64,000 nt of DNA from Hemerocallis citrina (lineage: Eukaryota > Streptophyta > Magnoliopsida > Asparagales > Asphodelaceae), in NCBI GenBank assembly GCA_017893485.1, contig JACEHZ010000207.1:1612001-1676000 (forward strand), read 5' to 3'. Under the pieces are notes generated by a model. That model was not told the DNA's origin, did not search any database, and worked only from the letters and a program-made list of their open reading frames with translations. Of this stretch, positions 22,190 through 32,410 are shown in pieces. The position numbers and the translations under genes are program-made. The first letter of the stretch is position 1. The number at the start of each line of letters is the position of its first letter.

Positions 22190-24372
22190 GAAGAAGGAAG
22201 AGAGGTGGTAAGCCGGAGGAAGGGGAAGGAGATAGTGGGGTCATCCACTGCCGACGAGAAGGGGAAGGGAGTTGTTAGGTCCTCAGTAGTTAAGGAGGTG
22301 GTGGAGACCGTGAGAGGAGCGGGTGAGTTAGGTCGGATGCCGACCGTGCTGTCCGGACACGCCGGGATAAGACAGTATAGCGGCGAGCTGCTGACTAAGG
22401 CTGTCATTGGTCGCGTGGAGACCTACAAGGAGAACGATCCGAGGGAGGTCGCCGAGGTGGACGACCTCCCCTCGGTGTTAACCGAGCGGGATCTACTTCG
22501 GATCAGGAAGGGTTTCGCCATCCCCAAGGAGTACACACTGGTTCTTCCCGGCCCCGGGGTGCGAGCGAACACCATCTTCCCCCGGACACATGCGTCTTTG
22601 CTTACGATGCCCTAAATGCCGGGCTGCACTTCCCCCTTCATCCCTTCGTGACGGTAGTCCTTTGGTGGTTCGGTCTGTCCCCCATATAGTTCATGCCGAA
22701 CACTTGGCGTCACGTGCTCGGCTTTCTGCTTCAATGCCGAACTGCCAAAGTGGAGCCGGAGCTCGTCATACTCCGAAGTTTATACCGGATCAACAGGATG
22801 AGCAAGCTCGAGCCTCGCTACTACCTATCGCCTCGAAAGGGAGTTAAGTTGGTAGAGAATCCCGACTCGATAAAGTCATGGAAGGGGAAGTTTTTCCTGA
22901 TAAAGGGGCCTTCGGCATGGGACTTCCCGACTCGGTGGAAGGAAGAGGTGCCGAAGTTCGCAAAGTCCGAGCCGGTGTTGACCCCGGTCGAGGTAGAAGT
23001 GGCGGCCAAGCTGATCGGTCTCCCGATGTTGAGTTGGAGGGAAATGACCGAGGAAGTGTTGCACGGGTTGGGCCTTAGTCCGATCGACCCGAGTACGCTC
23101 CTGACATCTCACTTTGTGATTTTCCTTTCTTGAATGTCTTGCATTTTTTTTAACTTGTTTTACTTTTTACTTGGACAGAGGCGCTGAATATGGATTTCAA
23201 GGGTATGATGGTGGAACGAAGAAAAGCCGGCGACGGAAAGAAGAGGAAGAGGACGAGCACGGGGCCCTCGTCTGGACGACCCACCAAGGCACCTTCGGTG
23301 GTCGTCACTTCTTCTCCTCGGGAGCTGTCCTCGGCCGTTGTTGTCCAGCCGACCCTTTCTGCCCCTGTAGGTGAGGGCTTCTCCGTCTCTACGGCGCTAG
23401 GGCTGGAGGCCCCGCCACTGACCGAACATGCCGAGGTTATTCTAACCGAGGCCCACAAGAAGCTGTTCGTCCCCAACTGGCAAGTGAAGAATCACGATGG
23501 TTTCTTGGGAGACTCGAGGATGAGCATGCAAGCTGTTCGGCACCTGCCGACCCTGAAGGACCGAGCCGCCCTGAAGGCGGGGACGACAGGTGATGATGCT
23601 CTCGAAGTAGCTCGGTCACTCCTGTCGGTAAGTCCCCTTTGTTGTTTCAAAATTTTTTCTTTGAAAATTTTCTAAGTCTTTAGTTCAGCTTTCCTGGCAT
23701 TCTAATTGTTTCTTCGTGCAGGCCACTTGCCACTTCGGCCATCTCCTCGAGGAGTATTCCGAGCAGGAGAGGGAGCTGAAAGCCCTCAGCAACAAGGACC
23801 GGGCAGAGAGGGCGAGGGCTGTGAAACAGCTCAAAGCCGAGCAACATCGCTCGGATGCTCTGGTAGCCTAGGTCACCGACCTCGAGGTGGCCTTGGCGCA
23901 AGCGAAGGAAAAGCTTGCTACGGAGGTCGCCAAGGCAGCCGAGGAGAAGGCCGCAGCGGCGAAGGTTTTGGAGGTGGTGAAGTTGGAACAAGCCGAGGCT
24001 GTAGAGAAGGCGAGGGCGAAGATCGAGACAGAGGCCAAGAAGCACATGGAGGCGAACGTGGAAATGTCTTACGCCAGAGCGCTCGATCACGTCGAGGCTC
24101 GAGTCCCCGGTTTCCAAAGGTTGGGGTACAGGCTGTGGCCCGGTGGTGAGGAAGAAGGCGAAGAGGAAGAGGAAGAGGAGGAGGAGGATGAGCCGCAAGG
24201 CAATGGGGGCCCCGCCGATCCCGAGACTGGGGTAGCCGACCCCCGAGCCGAAGTGGCGGCGGCAGATGAGGACGACGAGGTCGTGGCCGACCCTCGAGCC
24301 GGAGCGACGGGGGATGAGGGGCCGTCCACCGAGGTGCCTGTCGCCGAGGCACCGCTGCAGGTGGCTCCTTGA
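22190..24372 (+). pseudogene. Antisense gene ORF1 of Tat A (Transposase_28-like domain)
   Basis: Exon 1 (about 22190-23092) carries a basic N-terminus and the Transposase_28-like (putative gypsy-type transposon) domain: LTERDLLRIRKGF (about 22476-22515), MPNTWRHVLGF (22693 on), YYLSPRKG and WKGKFFLIKG (to about 22910). Introns are 23093-23178 and 23628-23721, both GT...AG. Exon 2 holds the segment FVPNWQVKNHDGFLGD (about 23470), shared with Tat C. Exon 3 is an Ala/Glu/Lys coiled coil ending in an acidic Glu/Asp-rich tail and a TGA at 24370-24372. Breaks include a frameshift near 22610, a TAG at 22689 and a TAG near 23869. An AATAAA signal follows at 24451. The molecular function is unknown. 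Confidence 0.75.
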
Positions 24373-24589
24373 TCCTCTCACTTTTGTAAAAAAAATTCTT
24401 TTTTCTTTTGTACTGCCTTGTAGCAGACTGGCCACCGCTTTTTTTATATGAATAAAACTTTTGTTTGAAATCTCTTTGAAGTTTCTTCGAAGTTTGGCTA
24501 AGTGTTGGAGTGTTTTGACCTGAAGTTTTTTCAAAATTTGGCTAAGTGTTGGGCATCGCCTCTTGTACTTCGTGTTGATATGCTCTCGC

Positions 24590-25435
24590 TTTCAGGTAGT
24601 CGAGTCGAGTTCGGTAGCCGAAGTCGCTCGTCTTCGTGCTGACTTGAAAGCGGCAAAGCGGGCCGTCTCTCGTAGCCAAGAGTGTTTCCTCAAGAGTGAG
24701 TTGGACCTAGAGGATCTTAAGGCAACGACGAGAGGGTACTTTTCCGAGCCGAAACAACTACGGAAGTGATCTCGCGAGGTTCGTCTTGAAGGCGAGGTGG
24801 AATCGCTCCAAAAGGCGTTGTTCGACGCTGAGACAGAAAAAGGCGAACTGCTGGTGGAGGTTCATCACCTGAAGATAGCAGAAGAACTTTTGGCGGAGGA
24901 GGAGGAGTCAGCTTCTGTGGTGGGAAAGTTGATGGTCGAGCGTGACGAGCTAACGGCGAGGGTTGACGAGTTGAGGAGGGTTACGGTTGACAAAAGCATC
25001 GAAGTGACCCATCTTCGTCGACTCACAGCCGATAGCTCCGGAGCCGTAGGATCAGCTCAACTTCATCGTTTTAAAATAGTTGTGAAGGACGCTACTCTGA
25101 AGGATCGAATTGTTGAACTCGAGGAGGAAGTGGCTCGACTCAAAGCTCAGCCTGAACGGGTTAACGTCAGAAGGACGTCGTGTACTCGTGAAGAGAGTGA
25201 GAGGGGAATCTTGTTTTACGAGCTCGCTACTCGTTTGCCTGCCGCTAGGCGGAGCCCGACTGACACTCAGAGTGGGGTGGCTGCTCCGTCCATCGGTGCT
25301 TCGGTTGGGGCTACAGTCAGAGGCAGCGCTGAAGAGGCGTCCCGGTTTGTTGGTCTGGAGACGAGCTCCGAGGTTAGGCGACGCTATCCCCGGGTGTCAC
25401 TGAACCGAAACGTCCCCGTTCCGAAGAAGCGTTGA
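24590..25435 (+). pseudogene. Antisense gene ORF2 of Tat A (coiled coil)
   Basis: The region follows a splice-acceptor-like CGCTTTCAG (about 24588-24596) and encodes a long coiled coil (Leu/Glu/Arg heptads, 24600-25150) with one TGA at 24768. The C-terminal segment contains TSCTREESERG (about 25170-25205) and FYELATRLP, followed by a Ser/Arg-rich end (stop at 25433-25435). The same C-terminal segment is kept in Tat C (about 63485-63560). It may be a further exon of the antisense gene or a separate ORF; the acceptor-like start favours an exon or an alternative transcript. No enzymatic motif is visible. An AT-rich stretch without genes follows (25436-25774). Confidence 0.65.
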
Positions 25436-25774
25436 ATAAGTTGCTGTGATTATGCTTCTTTGAGTTTTTGTAGCAACTCGTAGTAGTAACTTGGTCTTGT
25501 AACTTGAGCGCTCTTGTACGCTAAAATTTTATATAAGTGAAAGCTTGTTTCTCTTCTGTGTTTGTGTGTTTTGTTGGTAGGCATTTATTCAAGTACAACT
25601 CCTCCAACTTTTAACAACTACTCAAAATCAGAAGCCATTCTTTCTTCTTATAGGCACGGAATGTCTCACTTCAACTTTAAACGAACCATGGGAACCAAAG
25701 GTTCAGCACCCCTAAGTACTCTTCTCCCATGTCTAGTGTAGTTGTAGACATTTCACGCGCGTCGTTTAAGCTTC

Positions 25775-26238
25775 AACGGTTGTGGGAGAAATTCCGAATG
25801 GCGAACCACTTCTAGCTCGCTTAAGAGCGAGCTTGCAAAGCGGAATCGAGCCAAGTTTTGGACTCTGAACTCGTCGTTTGAGTGGGTTTTAACGGTTGTG
25901 GGAGCAATTCCGAATGGCGAACCACTTCTAGCTCGCTTAAGAGCGAGCTTGCAAAGTGGAACCGAGCCAAGTTTTGGACTCTGAACTCGTCGTTTGAGTG
26001 AGTTTCAACGGTTGTGGGAGCAATTCCGAATGGCGAACCACTTCTAGCTCGCTTTAGAGCGAGCTTGCGAAGCGGAATCGAGCCAAGTTTTAGACTCCGA
26101 ACTCGTCGTTTGAGTGAGTTTCAACGGTTGTGGGAGCAATTCTGAATGGCGAACCACTTCTAGCTCGCTTAAGAGCGATCTTGCGAAGCGGAATCGAGCC
26201 AAGTTTTGGACTCCGAACTCGTCGTTTGAGTGTATTTG
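25775..26238. repeat. 116-bp tandem repeat, 4 copies, with internal palindrome
   Basis: Units start at 25775, 25891, 26007 and 26123 (AACGGTTGTGGGAG), exactly 116 bp apart. Each contains the palindrome AGCTCGCTTAAGAGCGAGCT or a one-base variant. The array separates the antisense gene from the 3' end of pol. It also keeps a minus-strand ORF open (26508-26044) that is not a gene. Confidence 0.95.
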
Positions 26239-26431
26239 GTTAAAGGCCTTAAACAGAGAGATAAAAATAATCCACAAGGAAAAATATGGGAAAAGATAAT
26301 CTTTATTGATAACTGCTAATCGGCTGCTTCTAAGTTGCAAGCCGTTATTACAATCGAGAAAATAAAGAAGCAAAATACAAGAAGTAAGAAGGAGAGGAAT
26401 GGCTCGACATTTAAGGCACGAGGAAAGGCAT

Positions 26432-27669
26432 TCAAGCGCTCTCTTGGTACTTAAGTAAATGGTCGGCATTCCAAGTCCTGGGTATCTCTCTGCCCTCAAG
26501 GTTTTCAAGTCGATATGCTCCAGGGCGAACTACCTTGGTGATCTTGTAGGATCCTTTCCAATTTGGGGCTAGCTTACTCTTTTGGCTGGGAAAGGAGATA
26601 GCTAGTTTTCTGAGGACCAAGTCCCCTTCCTTGAGATTGGTGGGACGGACTTGAAGAAGATTGGTGGGACGGACTTTTGGCTGGGAAAGAAGATTGGTGG
26701 GACGAATCTGTTATAGGCTTGCTCAATTCTTCTTCGGTAGTTCTGCTGACGAATTGAAGCTCTTTCACGAAGCTCATCAACTAAATCTAGATTCGCCCGA
26801 AGCTCTCTGGCGTTCTGCTCTTCTTCATAGGCCATAAGGCGATGAGACGACAGACCAATTTCCAAGGGGATTACAGCTTCGGACCCATAGGTAAGATTGA
26901 ATGGCGACTCACCTGTGGGGGTCCGTTTCATAGTGCAGTAGTTCCACAGTACATTGGGAAGCTGTTCCGCCCATAAGCCTTTGGCCGCCTTATCTAGCCT
27001 TTTCTTGATACCGGAGAGGATCTGCCGGTTGGCATTTTCCACTTGGCCATTTGATTGAGGATGGGAGACAGAAGAGAAGCGTTGCTAAATGGCGAGGTCT
27101 TCACACAGAGATCGGAATGCGGCTCCCGTAAACTGTGTTCCATTATCTGTTATTAGGACCCGAGGCACGCCGAACCTACAAATAACATTTTTCCAAAAGA
27201 ACTATAGCACCTTGTTCTCGGTGATCGTAGCCAATGGCTCAGACTTTATCCACTTAGAGAAGTAGTCGATTGCCACGACTAGAAACTTGAGTTGATCGGG
27301 AGCTGGTGGAAACGGGCCTAGTAAATCCATCCCCCACATCACGAAGGGAATCAGGCTTGAGAGAGACGTGAGTTGAGCTTGGGGTAGGCGACGAATGTTG
27401 GAGTACTGCTGACAGGAGTTGCATTGCCGGACATGTCGTTCGGCATCCTGTAGGAGAGTAGGCCAGAAGTCCCCGTAGTTTAACACTTTCCTAGCAAGGG
27501 ACCTCGACCCCGAATGGGCTCCGCCTATACCTTCGTGGAGTTCTTGCAAGGCATATGACGCTTCTTCCGGGGAAAGGCATCTCAAGTAGGGTCTGCCGTC
27601 TACTTGGGTGTAGGAGCATTTGTACAAGAATCCTTCAACAAGGGAGTACCTCTTAGCTCTGGTTCGGAT
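26432..27669 (-). pseudogene. Integrase of Tat A (broken)
   Basis: The minus strand shows an HHCC zinc-binding segment (HEGIGGAHSG at about 27530, then CNSCQQYS at about 27415). The catalytic core follows with MDLLGPF (about 27320), DNGTQF (about 27140) and an SHPQSNGQVE segment that supplies the glutamate (about 27050). The C-terminal domain ends with RTWNADHLLKYQ (about 26445). The D, D and E of the catalytic triad are all readable. Stops interrupt the frame at the join to the RNase H ORF (27667-27669), after ENKVL (about 27203), and before QRFSS (about 27083). A small internal duplication of a TTGGTGGGACGGAC unit (about 26636-26710) disrupts the C-terminal part. The product would insert element cDNA into the genome; this copy cannot do so. 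Confidence 0.85.
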
Positions 27670-29847
27670 TCAACGAGCTTCTTTAGGGTCTTCGAGGAGG
27701 AGCCCATCCTTGAGGAATTCTATCAAATATTTCATCCAGTTGTCCTGAAGCTGGACGGGCAGCGACTCCATTGAGTCGGGGGTTTCTTCTTCTATGCTCG
27801 GTCTTAGGAGGACTTCAATCAGGACAGTCTGCTCGAGACCTTGAAGGGAGGAGGAGGCCAATTTGGAGAGGGCATCTGCTTGGGAATTTTCTTCTCTGGG
27901 GATCCGCTGGATTTGGGCCTCTTCGAATGAAGCCATGAGACTTTGGACCTTGGCTAGGTACTTAGCCATTCGGTCGTCTCGTGCCTCGTACTCCCCTAAG
28001 ACTTGGTTTACAACTAGCTGAGAGTCACTGAATATCCGGAGACGTTGTACCTCTGCCTTGCGAGCCATGCCGAGGCCGGCTATAAGCGCTTCGTACTCTG
28101 CTTCGTTGTTGGAGACCTTAAAATTGATGCGGAGGGAATATTGGAGAACGAAGTCATCTGGGCCTACCAGAATGACCCCGGCTCCGCTCCCCTCGATGCA
28201 AGAGGACCCGTCTACATACACCGTCCAGATAGGGGGCCCTTTTGCCGCTTGACTGACCTCTGGTATGGTGCTCTCAACAATAAATTCATCTAGGGCTTGA
28301 GCCTTGATTGCGGTTCGAGGCTGGTATGATATGTCATGCTGGCTCAGCTCGATCGACCACTTCATCAGATGGCCGGAGGTCTCGGCTTTGTGTAGAACTT
28401 GTTTAAGCGGCTGGTCAGTAAGAACGACTACCGAGTGGGACTGAAAATAGGGGCGGAGCTTCCTAGCTGCCATAACCAAGGCGTACGCCATCTTCTCCAA
28501 TCTTGGGTACCGAAGCTCGGCATCCCGAAGTACTTTGCTCACGTAATAGATGGGCTTCTGGGCCTTGTCTTCTTCCCTCACTAGGACAACACTAAGGGTT
28601 TGCTCAGAGGCAGATAAGTAGAGGTAGAGTGTTTCCCCGAGGATAGGCTTGCTGAGAAGAGGGGGATTGACTAGATAGGCCGTTAGCTGATCGAACGATT
28701 CTTGCTGCTGCTGACCCCACTCGAAGCCCTTAGCCCCCCTGAGGGCTTTGAAAAAAGGAAGACACTTTTTTCCTGACTTAGATAGGAAGCGCCCTATGGC
28801 TGCGAGGCGACCAGTGAGTTTCTGAACCTCTTTCATACTTTTGGGAGGGGCCATGTCCAGTATGGTTTTGATCTTCTCGGATCTGGGAGGTGGGCTGTGC
28901 TGGCCCCTATTGTCTTTCTGGATCTTCTTAGCTCCCTCTTCTTCAGCTGCCTTTCTCTTGTTCCCGGAGGAAGACCCCTCAAATATGGGGCGATGCTCAA
29001 CTTCCTCAGCCCGGATATACTTCTCGCTTCTGAGAAGGAGGTCGGAGAAGTTTTGCAGAGGCTTCTTGGCTAGGGAGGACCGAAGGCCTGAGTTAAGGAC
29101 ATTTGATTGGAAGGCTGCTGTAGCGACCGACTGGTCGAGGGAAGCAATGGACCTAGCTTCCGCGGTGAATCGCTTCACATAATCTCTGAGCTTCTCACCC
29201 TTCTTCTGACTGAGATAGAGTAGCGAAATACTGGTTTTCTCGGTGCGGCGGCTACTCACAAAGTGGGTGACGAAGAGGGTCTCAAATTGTTCAAAGGAGA
29301 ATATAGAGGATGGGGCAAGGCGAGAGTACCATTCCCGAGCCGGACCCTTGAAAGTAGCTAGGAAGGTTTTGCACAGCAGGGCATCAGAAGCTTGGTGAAT
29401 CAACATGAGGGTCTTAAAGCTCTCGATATGGTCCATTGGGTCTGACTCCCCAGAGTAAGTCTCGAACTGCGGGGTCTTGAAGCCTATTGGAACGGGCGCC
29501 TCCATAATTGTTCGAGAGAAGGGAGGTCGGCTCGGACGGAGGGTCCTTCCTCTCAGCTTATCTTTCCTGTCTAGTTGGCAGAGGTGCCTTTCCATCTCAT
29601 GGAGACGACGATAGACAGCATCATCCATTTGACGGTAGGCAAATGAGTCTCTGAACTCGTCTTCGTAAGAAGGGGAGCGGGGACTACGGCGATGGTAGCT
29701 CAGGGATTGACGAGGACTAGGAACATAATGGCGGTTGCTAGGAGCTGGGGGAGGAGTAAAGGACCGATGGCGAGGACTTTGGATCGGAGGAGGTGTGGGG
29801 ACCCTCTGAGCATTGTTGTTGTCAGTTCGGAGGTTGAGGGCTTGCAA
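27670..29847 (-). CDS. Fused gag-RNase H ORF of Tat A (725 codons, internal deletion)
   Basis: This uninterrupted frame joins two normally distant parts of a Tat polyprotein. Residues about 115-285 are a retrotransposon gag (capsid) domain (FKGPAREWYSRL, YVKRFTAEARSI). After about residue 325 it jumps to the end of reverse transcriptase and the first RNase H (PFFKALRGAKGFEWG at 364-378, YPRLEKMAYAL). Residues 541-665 form the second, archaeal-type RNase H with D546, E584, D608 and D658 in place. Protease and the catalytic reverse transcriptase palm (no YVDD) are missing. The junction is near nucleotide 28872. The upstream gag part (30432-29866) is in the same frame, separated by one TAG. The frame ends with a TGA before integrase. 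Whether it is expressed is unknown. Confidence 0.8.
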   Translation of the reverse strand: MQALNLRTDNNNAQRVPTPPPIQSPRHRSFTPPPAPSNRHYVPSPRQSLSYHRRSPRSPSYEDEFRDSFAYRQMDDAVYRRLHEMERHLCQLDRKDKLRGRTLRPSRPPFSRTIMEAPVPIGFKTPQFETYSGESDPMDHIESFKTLMLIHQASDALLCKTFLATFKGPAREWYSRLAPSSIFSFEQFETLFVTHFVSSRRTEKTSISLLYLSQKKGEKLRDYVKRFTAEARSIASLDQSVATAAFQSNVLNSGLRSSLAKKPLQNFSDLLLRSEKYIRAEEVEHRPIFEGSSSGNKRKAAEEEGAKKIQKDNRGQHSPPPRSEKIKTILDMAPPKSMKEVQKLTGRLAAIGRFLSKSGKKCLPFFKALRGAKGFEWGQQQQESFDQLTAYLVNPPLLSKPILGETLYLYLSASEQTLSVVLVREEDKAQKPIYYVSKVLRDAELRYPRLEKMAYALVMAARKLRPYFQSHSVVVLTDQPLKQVLHKAETSGHLMKWSIELSQHDISYQPRTAIKAQALDEFIVESTIPEVSQAAKGPPIWTVYVDGSSCIEGSGAGVILVGPDDFVLQYSLRINFKVSNNEAEYEALIAGLGMARKAEVQRLRIFSDSQLVVNQVLGEYEARDDRMAKYLAKVQSLMASFEEAQIQRIPREENSQADALSKLASSSLQGLEQTVLIEVLLRPSIEEETPDSMESLPVQLQDNWMKYLIEFLKDGLLLEDPKEAR

Positions 29848-29865
29848 GATAGTTGCTTGGAATTG

Positions 29866-30432
29866 CTAGAGTTCGGCACGGGTGATAGGTGCGTTATCAT
29901 TCCTCAGGGGTTGTCGACCAGCGGGAGAACGAGGTCTTCTTCTATGGTGCTCAGGGGACTCTCTCCATCTTCTGTGAGGTGGGGACCTCCGATAGTCTCG
30001 GCGACGAGGAGATCGCTCACTTGGACGTTCTTGGCGGGAGGCTCCCTTACGGGCCTGCCTTTCATCCAAACGGCGACGAAGGTCCTCCTCTTTCTGCCGA
30101 TTGATTAGAATATTACGGAGGTCTTCGGAAGCTCGGGGGTTGTGAGATGCCATCGAATCAGTAGAGGGGTTGTGCACGGAGATGTGGTTACGATGAAGGG
30201 GTTGTTTCAGAGGATTGGGACGGGAGGTCCCTGTGCCGGCATTCTGGGGCCCGAGCGGTGCCCTTTGGGATTGAAGGTTTTGAAGAGGAGGTTGGTCCTG
30301 CAGCGGGGGCTGATCAGGTTGTAGTGGGAGTTGCCCCTGTGGCTGGACGGTTTGGAAGGGAATCTCCTGTTGTGGTTGAGGAGGAGTGGATCCACGGTTG
30401 GACCCTTTGGATCTCAGTTTTTGGAGAGGCAT
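29866..30432 (-). pseudogene. N-terminal gag region of Tat A
   Basis: A 188-codon frame begins with ATG at 30432 about 70 bp inside the 5' LTR. It is Gln/Pro-rich, then Arg-rich (RRLDERQARKG, SPRRRDYRRSPP), and ends at a TAG (29866-29868). The frame continues in the fused gag-RNase H ORF, so this is the start of the same polyprotein with one nonsense change. The Arg/Ser-rich part may bind nucleic acid; that is an inference from composition. Confidence 0.7.
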
Positions 30433-30482
30433 GGCTAGAGGTGATCTTAACCAAGGGAAGAGGGAGGATTGCTATTCTTGAA

Positions 30483-30503
30483 TTCCCACAGACGGCGTCA
30501 ATC
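30483..30503 (-). other. Primer binding site of Tat A
   Basis: Directly inside the 5' LTR the minus strand reads TTGACGCCGTCTGTGGGAATT. The equivalent site in Tat B is TTGGCACCGTCTGTGGGAAT (45432-45451). This GCCGTCTGTGGGAA form is usual for plant Tat-type elements and primes minus-strand DNA synthesis from a tRNA. I do not assign the tRNA with certainty. Confidence 0.65.
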
Positions 30504-31067
30504 TGTTGTTACTAAATCTGGTGAGAGGGCAAACAGATAGAATTTGTGGATTCTTAGGGAAACCGAATAACCAAACCTGAAACCTTTTCACCGGAGTTTG
30601 ACTGTTGACTCCCGTCGTTCACCTGCAAAAAGTGCGATACACCGGGGTTGATCCCGGCAACGCACCCTCCGACGCTCAAGTCAGTAATCAGAAAGATTAT
30701 GAATGAGCTTTTATTGGCAAAAGATTGATTACCTCTTAATGGTGGTGGATGGGGGGTATTTATAGCTGCCTTTGGGACCAGTTTAGGAATGAAATCCCTA
30801 ATTCCCAGTGAAATGATAGAGTGAATCAGGGCCGTTGATTAAATACAATCAGAAATCCTAATTCTATCCAGCTGGACTGGGTTTCTTGCGGGTTGGGACC
30901 CGCACCCAGTTGAGACGAATCCGTTCGTGGGTTATTGGGCCTTTGTAGAAAAGACCCAGAACCCATCTCGGACCTGCTTGCAGGTAAAATTACCATTTTA
31001 CCCCTAAGCTTTAAGATTCGTATCCGATTTGGACGGTTCCGATTTAACCCTATTTTTAGCCATATCA
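30504..31067 (-). mobile_element. 5' LTR of Tat A
   Basis: It is 564 bp, the same length as the 3' LTR, with about 30 substitutions by hand count and no net indel. On the minus strand it starts TGATATGGC and ends AACAACA. The minus-strand TATA box is at about 30758-30765. The target duplication ATCAG follows at 31068-31072. Confidence 0.92.
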
Positions 31068-31072
31068 ATCAG

Positions 31073-32410
31073 TAAATCAAGACCAATTAATGATAAAGAA
31101 ACAGAAAAAAATTCATCATAAAGAACCTTAAGACTAAAAGAAATAATTACAAATTACGAGATTCCAATAAGAACATAATTTAGTGTCTACAAAAAAATAA
31201 AAAAATAAAAAATATATGAAAAGAACCAAGCAAGATGGAAACTAAGCAACTTAGAAATATGCGACATGTGTAATTTTGACAACTATGCTTGTGAATTTAA
31301 AGAATATTTCCAAGATAGTTATGATACAAAAGAAGAAAATAGCCCAATCTTGGACTTATTTGTTTTCTAAAACTATCAAATCCATGGGGTATAAACATAT
31401 ATAATGTATACATAAATGAGAAAGTAAAACTAGAAACAAATACTTTAGGATATATAACACAATTTGTAAAAGATTATCGAGACAAAGTGTGCCAAGAAGC
31501 TAGATCAACTATAAAAACTTTAGAACATATAAACAAAGAATTTGTCTTGAAGAAGCAAAACCAAAGCACTGGGGATGTAACAATAATTATAATTATATAA
31601 AAACATAAAAATAAAATGAAATATAAACCAAAATACAGAAAAACATTTAAGATATATAAAAAACACCATAAAAAATAATTCAGGAAAATAAATAATAACA
31701 AAAAATATCCAAAAAACCCAAAGAAACTTAATTGTTATATATGTAGAGAAGTATATCATATCACCAAATTGTCCTAACAGAATCAGAAAATAAAATGTGA
31801 AATATATAGAAGAAATTGAAGAAATGTATAACATAAACTATGAATCTATAGAATATGAAGAAAAATGGTCAGAAATAAGTGAAGATAAAGAAATAATGAT
31901 AATGGAAGAAGATAGTGGAAGTAATGAGGTTGAAATATAAGAATATGGAATAAATGTGATAACAAAAATGGGAGAACCATTAGAAAGAGAAGAAAATAAT
32001 GAAGAAGTAAGAGAAAGAATAAGCTTTGATATACAAAAATATGATAAAATAAGAGCAACCAAACTAGATATAAACTCAAAAGAAATATTTAAACTACCAA
32101 TATTTGAAAGAAAAAGGAATACCATAATAATAACCAGAAATAATGATCAATCTATAAACATTAAACAAGCTCAATGAAAAACCATAGTTCCATTGATAAC
32201 AGAAAGAATAATAAGATAAAATATAGAAGAAAAAAAAGTGAGAAAACCAAGAAGACATTAAGACACATATATTTAGGAGTAGTACAACTAATAATAAAAG
32301 CTTATTTTAAGGAAAGAATAAATACACCCTTAGAATTATACTTAATGGTTGATAGAATAATATCAAGTATACAAGATTCCCTAACAGAAATAGTATAAGG
32401 AAACTTAATG
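31073..32410 (+). pseudogene. Endogenous caulimovirid fragment: zinc knuckle and movement-protein N-terminal part
   Basis: The fragment continues the EPRV copy interrupted by Tat A. Around 31725-31790 a Lys-rich stretch leads into a CxxC...H...C zinc-knuckle-like motif, read across one frameshift, as in the capsid C-terminus of caulimovirids. After an acidic stretch, 31956-32400 encodes, with a TGA at 32175 and small frame changes, the N-terminal part of a 30K-superfamily movement-like domain. It stops at 32410 in the duplication TAATG (32406-32410), where a Tekay-like LTR begins. The C-terminal part of the same domain is on the other strand at 6852-6427. The order zinc knuckle, movement domain, protease is notable. 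It is a dead copy. Confidence 0.55.

Larger units (their letters stand above)
19828..31067 (-). mobile_element. Complete Tat-lineage LTR retrotransposon A
   Basis: The 11.2-kb element has 564-bp LTRs at both ends (19828-20391 and 30504-31067) and a perfect 5-bp target duplication ATCAG (19823-19827, 31068-31072). Gag-pol is on the minus strand (30432 to 26432) and an antisense gene is on the plus strand (22190-25435). The order gag, RNase H, second RNase H, integrase places it in the Tat lineage (Ogre/Retand relatives), which carry two RNase H domains. By hand I count about 30 differences between the LTRs, mostly transitions (about 5%). At the commonly used plant rate of 1.3e-8 per site per year that suggests about 2 million years. 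Protease and most of the reverse transcriptase are deleted. Confidence 0.92.

Noticed and set aside
23680..24534. 284-codon minus-strand ORF
   Set aside because: Leu/Arg/Ser-rich shadow of the antisense-gene coiled coil; no domain, and the plus-strand frame has homologues in Tat B and C.
25861..26508. Minus-strand ORF 26508-26044 as a pol extension
   Set aside because: It only partly follows the integrase C-terminus and then runs through the 116-bp tandem repeats; it is an open shadow.
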